Assembly: GCF_016859125.1 (NCBI RefSeq)
Contig: NZ_CP069338.1
Location: 2,294,001 to 2,358,000 of the forward strand
Source: Archangium violaceum
Lineage (GTDB): Bacteria > Myxococcota > Myxococcia > Myxococcales > Myxococcaceae
Direction of reading: 5' to 3'
Length of the DNA: 64,000 nucleotides
Shown here: piece by piece, positions 1 through 9,788 of the stretch
How positions within the stretch are numbered: the stretch's first letter is position 1
How the letters are laid out: every line of letters begins with the position of its first letter
Notes under the pieces: generated by a model
What the model saw: the letters and a program-made list of their open reading frames with translations, nothing else
Told to the model about the DNA's origin: nothing
Database searches by the model: none
Translations under genes and position numbers: made by a program

Positions 1-3000
1 GTTGCTCAGCAGTCGCTTCGTGCTCCAGGCCGTGCCGTCGTACAGCGTCACGTCGACGGCCACCACCCGGTCCACGTTGGCGTCCGTCCCATACACGTAC
101 GTCACCATTCGCCCGTTCGGGTACGTCACCGAGGCGAGGTTTCCATTCGCCGTGTACGTGTACTGGGTGTGCGGGTTCGCATTGGCCACGCTCCCGCACG
201 TCGTCTCCCCGGCCCTCACGCGAATCTCCCCCAGCACCCGTCCCTCCGGGTCGTACTGGTACCAGGTCCGTCCAAACGAGTCCTCCCGGTAGCGAATCCG
301 CCCCAGGGTGTTGCTCGGGGCCGGGCAGCCGGCGGGGGACGTTCCCTCCGAGTCGTAACCGTAACGGTAGAGAAGCTGGGACCCCTTGTCGGACACCTGC
401 CGGGCGGACAGTTGCCTCGAGAGCATGTCGTAGGAGTAGGTGACGTACTCATGCGCCTGGCGCATGGCCTCCGTCTCCTTCACCACCACGTTGCCCAACA
501 CATCGTAGGCGTAGCGGACCGGGCCATCCGCGTGCGGCAAAGTCACCTCCACCACCCCTCCGAAGTCGTCGTACTTGTACGTCGCCGCTGGCTGGACACA
601 GGTCGCGAAGGAGTCCGTGGCCGTGCACCCCACCTTTACCCCGGACACGTTGCCCTGCACGTCATACTCGAAGAGCGTGCGCTGGGCCACTCCGTCCGCC
701 GGGAACTCGTCCACCTGCACCAGGCGGTCGGCCCGGTCGTATGTCATGGAGGAGCACAACTGCGACAGCGGCGTGCCGTTCGCCTTCACGCCACCGCACC
801 AGGCCGGCGGGTTGTTGAAGGGCAGTCCCACACCCGTCTGGTTGTTCGCACCATCGAAGGACCTCGCCGAAGTGAAACTTCCCGCCCCATCACCCCACTT
901 CTGCCACGTGGGCCTGCGGTGCGCGTCCGCCGCGTACTTCAACACCCGCCGCGTCTCCGTCGTCGCCCCCGTCCTGGACAGGTAGCGCTCCTCTTTCCGC
1001 GTCCCATCCGGCCAATACGTGTACACCACCTTCTCCGTCCAACCCGTGCCGTCCGTGCTCGTGGCTCGGGCCTTCCACTGCAGCTTGTCGGTCAGCGTCC
1101 CGCCCGTGCACGCATCTCCCGTCGTCCCCGTCCGGTAGCAGAACACTTCCGCGTTCCCCGAAGGAGACTGGACCGAGGTCAGGTGCCGGCCATCCGCATA
1201 GCTGAAAAAGGTCCGTTGCCCGTTCGTTACTTTCTGGGTCAACCTGTCTTCTTCATACGAGTAGCCCGTCACCACACCATTCTCATCCTTGATGCTCGTG
1301 GCCTGGCCCCGCGCGTCGTAGGCAAGGTACTCCGTCGCCAGGGGCACGGAGGAAGAGCGCGTGGGATAGGCAGTCACCCGCTGCAGGCGGTTGCGAACAC
1401 TGTCTCCAGCGGTGCTGGGGTAGTAGTCGTAGCGGATCAGCGGGTAGTCATCGGCCGCACTGCAGTCGGTGGCGGACTCGCTCGAAACCATGCATGGGCC
1501 ATGCACCTCCATCGTCCGGCCCAATGGATCGGGGATGGACTCGCCCGAGGACACATGCGAGGTGAAATAGAAGGTCCCCACGAAACGACGCGTCGTCGTC
1601 CAATTGCCGTCGCTGGCGCGCACCAGCGTCCAGCCGGACTCGATGACGGCCTTCCGTCTGCCCGACTCGTACACATACGCGGTACGCTTCCGGCTGTCCG
1701 GCGCCGCGCCCAGCACGCTCTTCTCCTCGATGGATTGCGGTAACTGCTCCCCGTTGGGGCCGTAGGTATAGCTGAAGGTCTGCTCCTCCAGCGCTCCCGC
1801 TCCAAACATGTCCGAGGCACCGAGCTTCACACTGGTGCGCTCCAGCCGTGGCTGCGCCTCCGAGGACAAGGAGTACCCATACACCTCCCAGTTGTCCCTC
1901 TTGTCCTTGCGCGCCGCCTCATGGCCGGGCATTCCCGCGGTCGAGCATGTCCACTCCGTGCGCTCCGAGCCCGGGCTGCACGATTGGCTGGGGCTACACG
2001 ACTCCGCCTTCTGGTACAGGCGCGGCGCCATCTCCTGGCCATAGTTGGAGAGCGTCTCGAAGTTGTATATCAGCAGGGCTGACGGTTCAGTACCATCGCC
2101 ACGCCCTACCTTGTAGTCCCTCGCCGTCCGCTTCTGGGGCACCCTGCCGCAGCAGTTGGAGCCGGGCAGACAGCCCACCGCCGTCAAATCCCACTGAATG
2201 GACACGCTGGAGCCTTCACCCTCCACGGTCTTCACGCGCCCATCCGAGCCGTAGGTATGACGGACGAGTTCCACCCCCTGCTGTGTGTGCCGGAAGTCCG
2301 AACTCGTATACAGGTATTCCTCCTGGCGCGTGCGGTACTGGGCCCTGGCAATGCGCCCGGGTAGCTCCGCCCCGGTCGCCCCCCCTGGCCTGTAGTAGGA
2401 ATACGTCACCTCGGGCTCCGTGGAGCTTCCATCCGCCCCATCCGGGCTGCCCAGGCTCACCGCCGAAATGACACACTCAAAGGTTCCGTACGGCGATGCC
2501 AGCTTCCGGTAGCTGAAACCCAACGTGCGCCCCGTCGACGTCTGCACCGACGACAGATAGGGGACACCCGGGCTGCTGTCCGGCCCGCCCTGGACGCACC
2601 CCTCCAATGCTGGCGTTGCATAGTTGAGCGTCGCCAGAACCTGCCCCGTCGACGACAGGACGCGAGAGAGGAAATAGCGATTGTGTCCACCCTGAGCAGG
2701 CACGAAACGAGCCTCGAAGACGAGCCGACTCCCGTTCGCTTGCACCAACTCATACCCGGTGGCAGTCCGAAACAAACGTTCTCGCTGGCTGCGGTTTCCG
2801 CCTGACAGGGCCGCTTGACAGGGCACGCCCCCGCACGGGGTGAAGCGCAGCAGGGCCCCCTCCCTGTCCCGCACACTCCAATAGTTCGAATGCTCCACCA
2901 CCACGCCCATCCAGTTGTGCCACCACTCCATGGAGCCCGGGTCGCGGCCACTGGAACCAAAGGGCTTCGGGGCGCCCAGCATCGGACCGTCATGCGCCCA

Positions 3001-3759
3001 CTCATCTCCCCGCGAGCTGAAGGTCCGCTCGAAGCTCAGCGTCATGACGCTGTCCGAAACCTCTACATCCTTGACTCGCTCAAAGGTCGTCCCCGTGACC
3101 ATGTTGACGGGGTCGAACCAATTCGTCTCCTCGCACATGGTGGGAGGCGGCCCACCCTTTGGCTCGGTGTCCATACAATCCTCATCCACTTCACCATCGT
3201 TATCATTGTCGATGCCGTCGTCGCACTCCTCCCCCTCCGGGTACGTGCAATGCGTTCCTTCATTCAAGACGAGAGTGAAATCCTCGATTTTCTTCACCGT
3301 CATTCCATCATTGAGAACGCATTGACCTCCAGGATGGGCAGTGCAGTCTGCGTTATTCCGACACCTCCACCTACCACCCTTCTCGCAGGAATCGATTCGA
3401 GGAAGAGGACCCGGCGTTTCTCTATAATCCGATCCCCTCTTACATTGCGTATACACAGTCTCGCATTCACCAGACCGGGGAATCCCCGGGGTGCAATAGC
3501 GTTCGCTACTTCCACAGTCCCCCGTGTAGCACCACTGAGGGTCTTCGCCCGGGCAGGAGCAGATTTGCGCTCTGTAGAAGGGATCCCCCGGATGAGGGGG
3601 CAGCCACATCGTGTAAGAACCAGCACCATGGGCAAACAGAGGCGCCAACAGGCAAACAAGCCACAGGAACACGACGGCCCCTGCTCTCAACGGAAGCAAA
3701 AACCGGGCACTCAGCGAACCCCAGCGATATGCAAATGAATTGAATTGTCGCATATTCAT
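1..3759 (-). CDS. RHS/YD-repeat secreted protein, 3' end outside window
   Basis: Open frame of 1253 codons with no stop before the left edge, so the C-terminus is unseen. The N-terminus (start ATG 3759, alternative ATG 3753; no good ribosome site at either) carries a basic stretch and a hydrophobic segment ending near residue 46, which looks like a signal peptide. A Cys-rich part follows, then an acidic DNDNDGEVDED motif near residues 183-193 resembling MopE-type metal-binding repeats. A DUF6531-like segment (DPVNMVTG, then FERTFSS) begins near residue 214. From about residue 600 there are YD/RHS repeats such as YKYDDFGG, YAYDVLGN and WYQYDPEGR. In this family the repeats form a cocoon-like shell, often around a variable C-terminal toxin. 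Whether this one has a toxin cannot be seen. It probably forms an operon with the lipoprotein 84 bp upstream. Confidence 0.9.
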   Translation of the reverse strand, partial: MNMRQFNSFAYRWGSLSARFLLPLRAGAVVFLWLVCLLAPLFAHGAGSYTMWLPPHPGDPFYRAQICSCPGEDPQWCYTGDCGSSERYCTPGIPRSGECETVYTQCKRGSDYRETPGPLPRIDSCEKGGRWRCRNNADCTAHPGGQCVLNDGMTVKKIEDFTLVLNEGTHCTYPEGEECDDGIDNDNDGEVDEDCMDTEPKGGPPPTMCEETNWFDPVNMVTGTTFERVKDVEVSDSVMTLSFERTFSSRGDEWAHDGPMLGAPKPFGSSGRDPGSMEWWHNWMGVVVEHSNYWSVRDREGALLRFTPCGGVPCQAALSGGNRSQRERLFRTATGYELVQANGSRLVFEARFVPAQGGHNRYFLSRVLSSTGQVLATLNYATPALEGCVQGGPDSSPGVPYLSSVQTSTGRTLGFSYRKLASPYGTFECVISAVSLGSPDGADGSSTEPEVTYSYYRPGGATGAELPGRIARAQYRTRQEEYLYTSSDFRHTQQGVELVRHTYGSDGRVKTVEGEGSSVSIQWDLTAVGCLPGSNCCGRVPQKRTARDYKVGRGDGTEPSALLIYNFETLSNYGQEMAPRLYQKAESCSPSQSCSPGSERTEWTCSTAGMPGHEAARKDKRDNWEVYGYSLSSEAQPRLERTSVKLGASDMFGAGALEEQTFSYTYGPNGEQLPQSIEEKSVLGAAPDSRKRTAYVYESGRRKAVIESGWTLVRASDGNWTTTRRFVGTFYFTSHVSSGESIPDPLGRTMEVHGPCMVSSESATDCSAADDYPLIRYDYYPSTAGDSVRNRLQRVTAYPTRSSSVPLATEYLAYDARGQATSIKDENGVVTGYSYEEDRLTQKVTNGQRTFFSYADGRHLTSVQSPSGNAEVFCYRTGTTGDACTGGTLTDKLQWKARATSTDGTGWTEKVVYTYWPDGTRKEERYLSRTGATTETRRVLKYAADAHRRPTWQKWGDGAGSFTSARSFDGANNQTGVGLPFNNPPAWCGGVKANGTPLSQLCSSMTYDRADRLVQVDEFPADGVAQRTLFEYDVQGNVSGVKVGCTATDSFATCVQPAATYKYDDFGGVVEVTLPHADGPVRYAYDVLGNVVVKETEAMRQAHEYVTYSYDMLSRQLSARQVSDKGSQLLYRYGYDSEGTSPAGCPAPSNTLGRIRYREDSFGRTWYQYDPEGRVLGEIRVRAGETTCGSVANANPHTQYTYTANGNLASVTYPNGRMVTYVYGTDANVDRVVAVDVTLYDGTAWSTKRLLSN

Positions 3760-3843
3760 ATCAAAACAAAAAAAGATGACGAACATCGCCTCGTCGCGAT
3801 TAGAGTCCCAACCCCCACACAGCGATGAATCAGACGAAAAAGC

Positions 3844-4212
3844 CTACTGCCCCATGAGGGCGTCCCCAGAGCTGGGGAGTTCAGGGACGCACAACCTTCC
3901 CTGGGGCGTCGGGTACACCTGAGCACAATGCCAGTCCCGAGGACACTCCTTCTCCTCCTGGCACGCGCGGCTGCAAACGTAGCCCTCTTCTCGCCCGGGC
4001 TTCACATGAAGACAGACACCGGAAAGACAGGCACTGGCGCCGTTCTCCGAGCAGTCCTCTCCCAACTGCTTCGTCGCCTTCTGGGCTTGCAGCGGACGAT
4101 GTTCCGTGAGCACTTCCCTCCCATCTGACGCCGCGGGCTCCGTCTGGTTGTTCGAACAGCCCACCCACACTCCTCCCAGGGCGAGCCCCCACATCAACAC
4201 AATCCGCCTCAT
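3844..4212 (-). CDS. small Cys-rich lipoprotein upstream of RHS gene
   Basis: 122 residues. The start at ATG 4212 is preferred because it gives a classic lipoprotein signal (MRRIVLMWGLALGG, then VGC with the lipidated Cys near residue 18). The reading frame stays open to 4284, but the extra 24 residues are polar and would bury the signal. The mature part has about eight Cys in a spaced pattern (EDCSENG, CLSGVCL, CSRACQ, ECPRDWHCAQ), like the small disulfide-rich domains of myxobacterial surface proteins, so it is probably exported and disulfide-bonded. It ends 84 bp before the RHS start on the same strand, which suggests co-transcription. No enzymatic motif is visible. It could be an accessory factor or an independent outer-membrane lipoprotein. 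Confidence 0.75.
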   Translation of the reverse strand: MRRIVLMWGLALGGVWVGCSNNQTEPAASDGREVLTEHRPLQAQKATKQLGEDCSENGASACLSGVCLHVKPGREEGYVCSRACQEEKECPRDWHCAQVYPTPQGRLCVPELPSSGDALMGQ

Positions 4213-4628
4213 GAATTCTTCTTTCCGCTCAAAGAGCGAGAATTTTTCTCGATTTCCATTACTGACGCAGAACACATGATTCAAGGCGCCGCTCCTCTAC
4301 CAACTGCGACGCGATGGCGCTGTGAAATGGCTCACACCCTACATTTACATTGGCTCGCAATTTTTCGTAATGCACGAAAACCCTCCGTGTATCCATGGGC
4401 AGCGGCCGCCCCTTCACAAGACGTACCAGCCCTTGGATTCCCGCAACCCGCCAAAGTCCTGGAGGCGCCTCGCCATCCCTCCTTGGCGTGTGACAAATAT
4501 CGTCATTGAACTGACAAAATTCGGCCAGTCCCCGCCGTCACGGGAATGTGAATCATGCGCGGGAGACCACCTCGATGCGCCACCAGAGATTGAAGACAAA
4601 CAGTCTCGGCGGCGAGCAGCACCTCGGA
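4213..4628. other. intergenic region with small palindrome
   Basis: 416 bp without a convincing gene; the open frames here lack codon bias. It is AT-richer than its surroundings and must hold the promoter of the lipoprotein-RHS operon on the minus strand. A perfect 6-bp inverted repeat with a 3-nt loop (CGAGAA TTT TTCTCG) sits at 4237-4251, 25 bp upstream of the lipoprotein start. It could be a repressor site or a 5'-UTR hairpin. No clear -35/-10 pair was recognised. Confidence 0.4.
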
Positions 4629-6515
4629 TTACGCGGACGCGTCGGGATTCGCTTTCTCTCCCACCAAGAAAGAGCCGGGGGTGAGGGACTGGAGGGGTAG
4701 CTCGAGGGTGAAGGTGGCCCCCTGCCCTCGGCCCGGGCTCGAGCACGAGAGAATCCCGCCCAGCTCCTCGGCCGCGAGCGCGCTGGTGTGCAACCCGAAG
4801 CCGTGCCCGTCCTTCTTCGTGGTGAAGCCGTGGGTGAAGAGGCGCGGGAGGTTCTCCGGGGCAATCCCCACCCCATTGTCGGACACGGCGATGCGCAACC
4901 GCCCTTCCCCTCCAGACTCCACGCGGATGGTGAGGCACGGATCCTCACGGCCTCTCTCCTGCATCGCGTGACGCGCGTTGCTCAGCAGGTTGAGCAGGAT
5001 TTGGAACAGCTTGTGCCGGTCCACCCACACCGGCGGCACCGCGGCGTACTCGCGCCGGACCTCGATGTGCAGCCTTTGGAAGGCGGTGGCCTGCAGACGC
5101 AGAGCGCCGTCGAGGAGCTCGGGCAGGGACACCTTCTCCACCACCCCGGAGAAGCGCGCGTACTGCTGCTGCATGCCCACCACCGTCCGGATGTGCTCCA
5201 CGCCATCGCTCAGCGTCCGCAGCTCCGCGAGGATGGCGTCCCGCTCCTTCACCAGCTGGGCCGTGGCGGACTCGAGGTAGGCCGGCAGCGCCCTGCCCTT
5301 CGGATCGGATGTCAGGAACGTGCCCGGATCCGCCTCGTGCTCGCGCAGCAACCGCACGCCCTTCTCCAGACCGGACACCCGCATGGCGCGCAACCGCTCC
5401 CCCAGGAGGTTGGCCGACACGTTCACGCTGTTGAGCGTGTTGCCCACGTTGTGCAGGACACCGGTGGCCACCTCCGCCATGCCCGCCAGACGCGAGGCAT
5501 CCACCAGGCCGCGATGCAGCTCGCTCAGCCGCGCCTCGGCCGCCTTCCGCTCCGTGATGTCCCGGATGAAGACGGTGAGCTTCACCACCTTCCCCTCCTC
5601 GCTCAGCACGGGGCTGATGGTGAGCTCCACCGTGGCGCTGACCCCATCAGAGGGCGGGATGACCACCTCCTCCCGCACCTGCTGGCCGGCCCGGGCCTGG
5701 GCGAGCCACTCCTTCCACCGCACCTGCCGGGCGGGAGGCATCCAGGAGAAGATGAACTCGCCTCGTGGCAGGTCCCTCCCGAGGCGCCGCCGGAAGTAGG
5801 CCCTCGCCGTCTTGTTGATGATGATCAGCCGCCCTTCCAGGTCCAGGGAGCACACGAGGTCATCGGTGCTCTCGATGAGGCTGGCCAGCTCGCTCTCGCT
5901 GTCCCGCAGCGTCTTCAACGCCCGCTCGCTCGCCGCGTGCGCCTCGATGCGCGAGGAGAGGAACAGCCCACTCACCACCCACCCGCACAGGAGGAAGACG
6001 GCCCCGAAGCAGCTGAACAACCAATCACTGCCCCCGTAGCTGGCGCCCGCGTAGAGCGGATAGATGATGGCGTTCAGGGCGGAGAGCAGGGAGAAGAACA
6101 GGCCGGGACGCCACCCCAACAGGTAGGCGGAGAGCACCGGGAGCAACATGCTCGCGGCGTGCGTGGCCATGGCCAGGGAGCCCATGCGGAACGTGCTGAA
6201 GATGTCCGCCCCCGCCAGCATGGAGCACAGGAGCAGCGCCGGTGGCCGGGTCGACGTCCCCCAGCGCAACAGCGCCAGTGCCGCCCCGATGCACGCCGTG
6301 CAGACCACGCCCAACACCGTCAGGCTCCCGGCATACTCCGTGAGCTGCACGAGCCCCAGGAACAACGAACAGCACCCGAGCAGCAGCCAGCACACCCCGA
6401 CGAGCATCCGTGCCCGGCTGAGCTCGATGGCGTGCGCCCGGCGTAGACTCTCCGAGAGAGCCCCATCCAGCCGCTCCTGGAACCACGCCCCGAGCTGCTC
6501 CAAAGCACTCGACAT
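4629..6515 (-). CDS. membrane PAS-domain sensor histidine kinase (HNVGN H-box)
   Basis: 628 residues. Residues 36-190 contain about five to six hydrophobic segments, forming an integral-membrane sensor. A PAS domain follows (about 205-325, ending in the PAC-like FIRDITERKAAEARL). The phosphoacceptor region is unusual: H355 lies in VLHNVGNTLNSV rather than the common HEIRNPL type. The ATPase domain has an N-box (LLSNARHAM near 510-518), G1 (DNGVG 547-551) and G2 (GHGFGLH 570-576). Family knowledge says it autophosphorylates on His and passes phosphate to a response regulator; none is adjacent, so it is an orphan kinase. The H-box and C-terminus resemble those of the trifunctional kinase at 55988-61297. 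The ATG at 6515 has no obvious ribosome site. Confidence 0.92.
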   Translation of the reverse strand: MSSALEQLGAWFQERLDGALSESLRRAHAIELSRARMLVGVCWLLLGCCSLFLGLVQLTEYAGSLTVLGVVCTACIGAALALLRWGTSTRPPALLLCSMLAGADIFSTFRMGSLAMATHAASMLLPVLSAYLLGWRPGLFFSLLSALNAIIYPLYAGASYGGSDWLFSCFGAVFLLCGWVVSGLFLSSRIEAHAASERALKTLRDSESELASLIESTDDLVCSLDLEGRLIIINKTARAYFRRRLGRDLPRGEFIFSWMPPARQVRWKEWLAQARAGQQVREEVVIPPSDGVSATVELTISPVLSEEGKVVKLTVFIRDITERKAAEARLSELHRGLVDASRLAGMAEVATGVLHNVGNTLNSVNVSANLLGERLRAMRVSGLEKGVRLLREHEADPGTFLTSDPKGRALPAYLESATAQLVKERDAILAELRTLSDGVEHIRTVVGMQQQYARFSGVVEKVSLPELLDGALRLQATAFQRLHIEVRREYAAVPPVWVDRHKLFQILLNLLSNARHAMQERGREDPCLTIRVESGGEGRLRIAVSDNGVGIAPENLPRLFTHGFTTKKDGHGFGLHTSALAAEELGGILSCSSPGRGQGATFTLELPLQSLTPGSFLVGEKANPDASA

Positions 6516-6560
6516 GGCGCGGACTATGCCCCAACCCGGTGTCCGCCGGGCAACACCGCG

Positions 6561-8198
6561 TCAGGAGGCCAGCACCGCCCCCCGTAACTCGCTCGCCCGC
6601 TCGCCCATGGGCAGCAGCAGGGAGAAGGTCGTGCCAACACCCTGCTCGCTGCGCACCCGCAGCTCGCCCCCCATCTTCTGCACGAGCGAGTGGCTGATGG
6701 ACAGACCGAGCCCCGTGCCCGAGCCGACCGGCTTGGTGGTGAAGAACGGGTCGAAGATGCGCGGCAACACCTCGGGAGCAATCCCGTGGCCGGTGTCCGA
6801 GACGTCGATGCGTACGTACTTCCCCTCGTGCACGGTGCGCACACGCAGGGTGTGCCGCTGCGGGGAGCCGGGCTGCATGGCCTGGATGGCGTTGATGATC
6901 AGGTTCAGGAACACCTGGCTGAGCCGGCTCTCGCTGGCGAGCACGACGGGCAGCGCCTGTGCGTAGTCCTTCTCCAGGGTCGCCGTGCGCTTGAGCTCGG
7001 ACTGGGCCATGCGCAGCACGAAGTCGAGGCTCGCGTTGATGTCCACGGGCGCGAGCGCCTCGTCCGAGACGTGCGAGAAGGAGCGCATGTCGCGCACGAT
7101 GTCCCGGATGCGCCGGCAGCCGTCGAGCGACTCGGAGAGGGCATCGCGGGCCTCGACGAGCATGTCCGCCATGTGCCCCGGGAAGCAGGGCAGCGCCGCC
7201 AGCTGCCGCTCCAGGTCGTCGCGCCAGCCCTGCAGGTAGCTCAGGTTGGAGAGCACGTAGGCGATGGGGTTGTTGATTTCATGCGCGATGCCCGCCGCCA
7301 GGGCGCCCACAGAGGCGAGCCGATCGTTCTGGATGCTCTGCTGCTCCAGCCGCCGCTTCTCGGTGAGATCATGCCCCACGACGAGCAGGTTCCGGGACGA
7401 GCCCATCTCCTGGAGCGAGGCGGCGATGTCCAACGCCACGCGCTCGCCCCGCGCGGACGTCAGCCCCTGATCCGGCAGGCGCACCGTGCCGCGCGAGCAC
7501 AAGGTCCGCAGGGCCAGGCGCAGGGAGTCGCGCTCGTTCTCAGGGGCGAGCGCCTCGAAGCAGGTACCGAGCAGCTCGGAGGAACCGCGCCCCAGCAGCC
7601 GCACCGCCACCGGGTTGGCCTCCAGCACCCGCCCCGCCTCGTCGAGCAGGAAGACGGCATCACCCGAGGACTCCATCAACTGGCGGTTGCGCTCCTGGGT
7701 CTGCTTCACCTGGAGGCGCAGCCGCAGCAGCAGCTCCACCTGACGCTTGAGCGCGAGCAGGTTGCGGCGCTGCTCCTCGCCAAACGCGTGGGGCTCGCGG
7801 TCGATGACACAGAGGGTACCCAGGTTGTAGCCATCCTCGGATTGGATGGGGGCTCCGGCGTAGAAGCGGATGAAGGGCGCCCCGGACACGAGCGGGCTGT
7901 CGCAGAAGCGCGAGTCCTTCGTGGCGTCCTCGACGACGAAGACGTGCTCCTGCTCGATGGCGACGGTGCAGAAGGAGATGCAGCGCTCCGTCTCCATCAC
8001 GCCCGGCAGGCCCACGTTCGCCTTGAACCACTGCCGGTCCTTGTCGATCAGGCTGACGAGCGCGATGGGGACACCACACATCCGAGCGGCCAGCTGGACG
8101 ATGTCGTCGTACTCGGACTCGGGTGGGGTATCGAGGATGCCGTAGCGCAGCAGGGCCCGCAGGCGCTTCTCTTCGTACTGGAGACCGGGGGGGAACAT
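6561..8198 (-). CDS. cytoplasmic GAF-PAS sensor histidine kinase
   Basis: 545 residues from ATG 8198; the frame also extends to a GTG at 8291, but the shorter start begins directly before the conserved helix leading into the GAF domain (LRALLRYGILDTPPE). The order is GAF (about 25-150), PAS (about 170-280), HisKA with H306 in AGIAHEINNPIAY, then HATPase_c (N-box LIINAIQAM, DTGHG, FFTTKPVGSGTGLGLS). There are no membrane segments, so it is a soluble kinase sensing a small molecule or a redox/light cue through GAF. The canonical H-box distinguishes it from the neighbour at 4629-6515. The gap to that gene is 45 bp and both read leftward, so co-transcription is possible. There is no response regulator nearby. 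Confidence 0.92.
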   Translation of the reverse strand: MFPPGLQYEEKRLRALLRYGILDTPPESEYDDIVQLAARMCGVPIALVSLIDKDRQWFKANVGLPGVMETERCISFCTVAIEQEHVFVVEDATKDSRFCDSPLVSGAPFIRFYAGAPIQSEDGYNLGTLCVIDREPHAFGEEQRRNLLALKRQVELLLRLRLQVKQTQERNRQLMESSGDAVFLLDEAGRVLEANPVAVRLLGRGSSELLGTCFEALAPENERDSLRLALRTLCSRGTVRLPDQGLTSARGERVALDIAASLQEMGSSRNLLVVGHDLTEKRRLEQQSIQNDRLASVGALAAGIAHEINNPIAYVLSNLSYLQGWRDDLERQLAALPCFPGHMADMLVEARDALSESLDGCRRIRDIVRDMRSFSHVSDEALAPVDINASLDFVLRMAQSELKRTATLEKDYAQALPVVLASESRLSQVFLNLIINAIQAMQPGSPQRHTLRVRTVHEGKYVRIDVSDTGHGIAPEVLPRIFDPFFTTKPVGSGTGLGLSISHSLVQKMGGELRVRSEQGVGTTFSLLLPMGERASELRGAVLAS

Positions 8199-8351
8199 GC
8201 ACTCTTGATTTGCATCACCCTCCTGACGCGCGGCAGCACCCCACGGCCCTTCTGTGGAAAGGCAGACAATCGTCCAGTTGTCCTTCAACACGGAAAAGCA
8301 GCCCGCCTGGAGTTCGCCAGCCGCGCTGGAAGAGGGACGGCGAAGGCACCG

Positions 8352-9680
8352 TCAATCGAAGCGATTCTGCCGCTGCGTGTCCCGCATGAAGGCATAGACG
8401 AGCAGCGAGCACAGGATGCAGCCGCTCACGTACCAGAAGAACCAGCTCTCGTGGCCCCGCAGCTTGAGCCACGTGCCCAGGTACTCGGCCGTCCCGCCGA
8501 AGATGGACACGGTGAGCGCATAGGGCAGACCCACGCCCAGGGCGCGGATGCTCGCGGGGAAGAGCTCGGCCTTCACCACGGCGTTGATGGAGGTGTAGCC
8601 CGAGACGATGACGAGCGCCGCCAGCACCAGCAGGAAGGCCGTGAAGGCATCCCGCGTCCGCGTGAGGGCCGTCAGCAGCGGCACGGTGCACAGCGTGCCC
8701 ATGACACCGAACCACATCAGCACGGGCCTGCGGCCCACCTTGTCGGAGATGAGGCCGAACACCGGCTGCAACAGCATGTAGATGAACAGGCTCGACACCG
8801 AGATGAGCGTGGACTGGTCCCTCGACAGGCCCACCGAGTTCACCAGGAACTTCTGCATGTAGACGGTGTACGTGTAGAAGGCGAGCGTGCCGCCCATGGT
8901 GAGCCCCACCACGAGGGCGATCTCCTTCGGGTGCCGCAACAGCTCGCGCATGGGCCGGTGCGCCGTCTTCCGGGCCGCCTCCGCCTGGAAGGCCTCCGTC
9001 TCCACCATGTTGCGCCGCATGTAGAAGCCGAAGACGGCCAGCGCCGCGCCACATAGGAAGGGGATGCGCCAACCCCACGCCTCGAGCTGCGGCCCGGTGA
9101 GCACCAGGCGCTGCAACACCAGCAGCGTCATCGTCGCGAGCAACTGGCCCATGATGAGCGTGACGTACTGGAAGGAGCTGTAGAAGCCGCGGTGGCGCGA
9201 GGTGGCGACCTCGCTGAGGTAGGTGGCGCTGGTGCCGTACTCGCCGCCGAGCGAGAGCCCCTGGAGCAACCGGGCCAGGATGAGCACCACGGGCGCCAGC
9301 ACGCCGATGCGCTCGTACGTCGGGCACAGGGCGATGATGAGGGACCCCAGGCACATCAGCGTGACGGACAGCGACAGCGCGGCGCGGCGCCCCCGAAGGT
9401 CCGCGTACATGCCCATCACCCAGCCGCCGATCGGCCGGATGAGGAAGCCGAGAGCGAAGACCGCGGCCGTGTTGAGCTGCTCGATGATGGGGTTGTCGCT
9501 CGGGAAGAACGACTTCGCGAAGTACAGCGAGAAGGCCGAGTAGATGTAGAAGTCGTACCACTCGATCAGGTTGCCAACCGAGCCGCCGAAGATGGAGGTC
9601 AACCGCTGCCGCAGGCCGCGCTCGGCGGTGGCGACCCCTGGCAGCGCGGCGGACGAGGATTCGAAGCTGGACGAAGTCAC
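8352..9680 (-). CDS. kgtP: MFS metabolite:H+ symporter, KgtP-like
   Basis: 442 residues from a GTG at 9680; no in-frame ATG gives a sensible N-terminus. Twelve hydrophobic segments are present. The start of TM1 (GGSVGNLIEWYDFYIYSAFS), GFLIRPIGGWVMG and the loop ARLLQGLSLGGEYGTSATY are signatures of the metabolite:H+ symporter branch of the major facilitator superfamily, closest in my judgement to alpha-ketoglutarate permease. It would import a dicarboxylate or related anion with protons across the inner membrane. The two kinases downstream on the same strand might sense its substrate, but that is only suggested by position. Exact substrate uncertain (ProP- and ShiA-type members share these motifs). 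Confidence 0.88.
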   Translation of the reverse strand: MTSSSFESSSAALPGVATAERGLRQRLTSIFGGSVGNLIEWYDFYIYSAFSLYFAKSFFPSDNPIIEQLNTAAVFALGFLIRPIGGWVMGMYADLRGRRAALSLSVTLMCLGSLIIALCPTYERIGVLAPVVLILARLLQGLSLGGEYGTSATYLSEVATSRHRGFYSSFQYVTLIMGQLLATMTLLVLQRLVLTGPQLEAWGWRIPFLCGAALAVFGFYMRRNMVETEAFQAEAARKTAHRPMRELLRHPKEIALVVGLTMGGTLAFYTYTVYMQKFLVNSVGLSRDQSTLISVSSLFIYMLLQPVFGLISDKVGRRPVLMWFGVMGTLCTVPLLTALTRTRDAFTAFLLVLAALVIVSGYTSINAVVKAELFPASIRALGVGLPYALTVSIFGGTAEYLGTWLKLRGHESWFFWYVSGCILCSLLVYAFMRDTQRQNRFD

Positions 9681-9788
9681 GGACGCATCATGCCCGAGGA
9701 GCAGGCGGCCTGCCTTCGTTCCGGTCCGTGCCAATCGGCCCCAGCGTGCCCATGTTCGATGGAAACACTTTCCTGGGGAGGCGGGGCG

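Noticed and set aside
4322-4684. 120-codon plus-strand frame in the 4.2-4.6 kb gap
   Set aside because: Ends inside the antisense of the kinase gene, has no codon bias and no ribosome site.
9192-9788. Long upstream extension of the small hydrophilic gene (open from 9192)
   Set aside because: It is antisense to the KgtP-like gene; the ATG at 9789 has a strong ribosome site and starts outside that gene.
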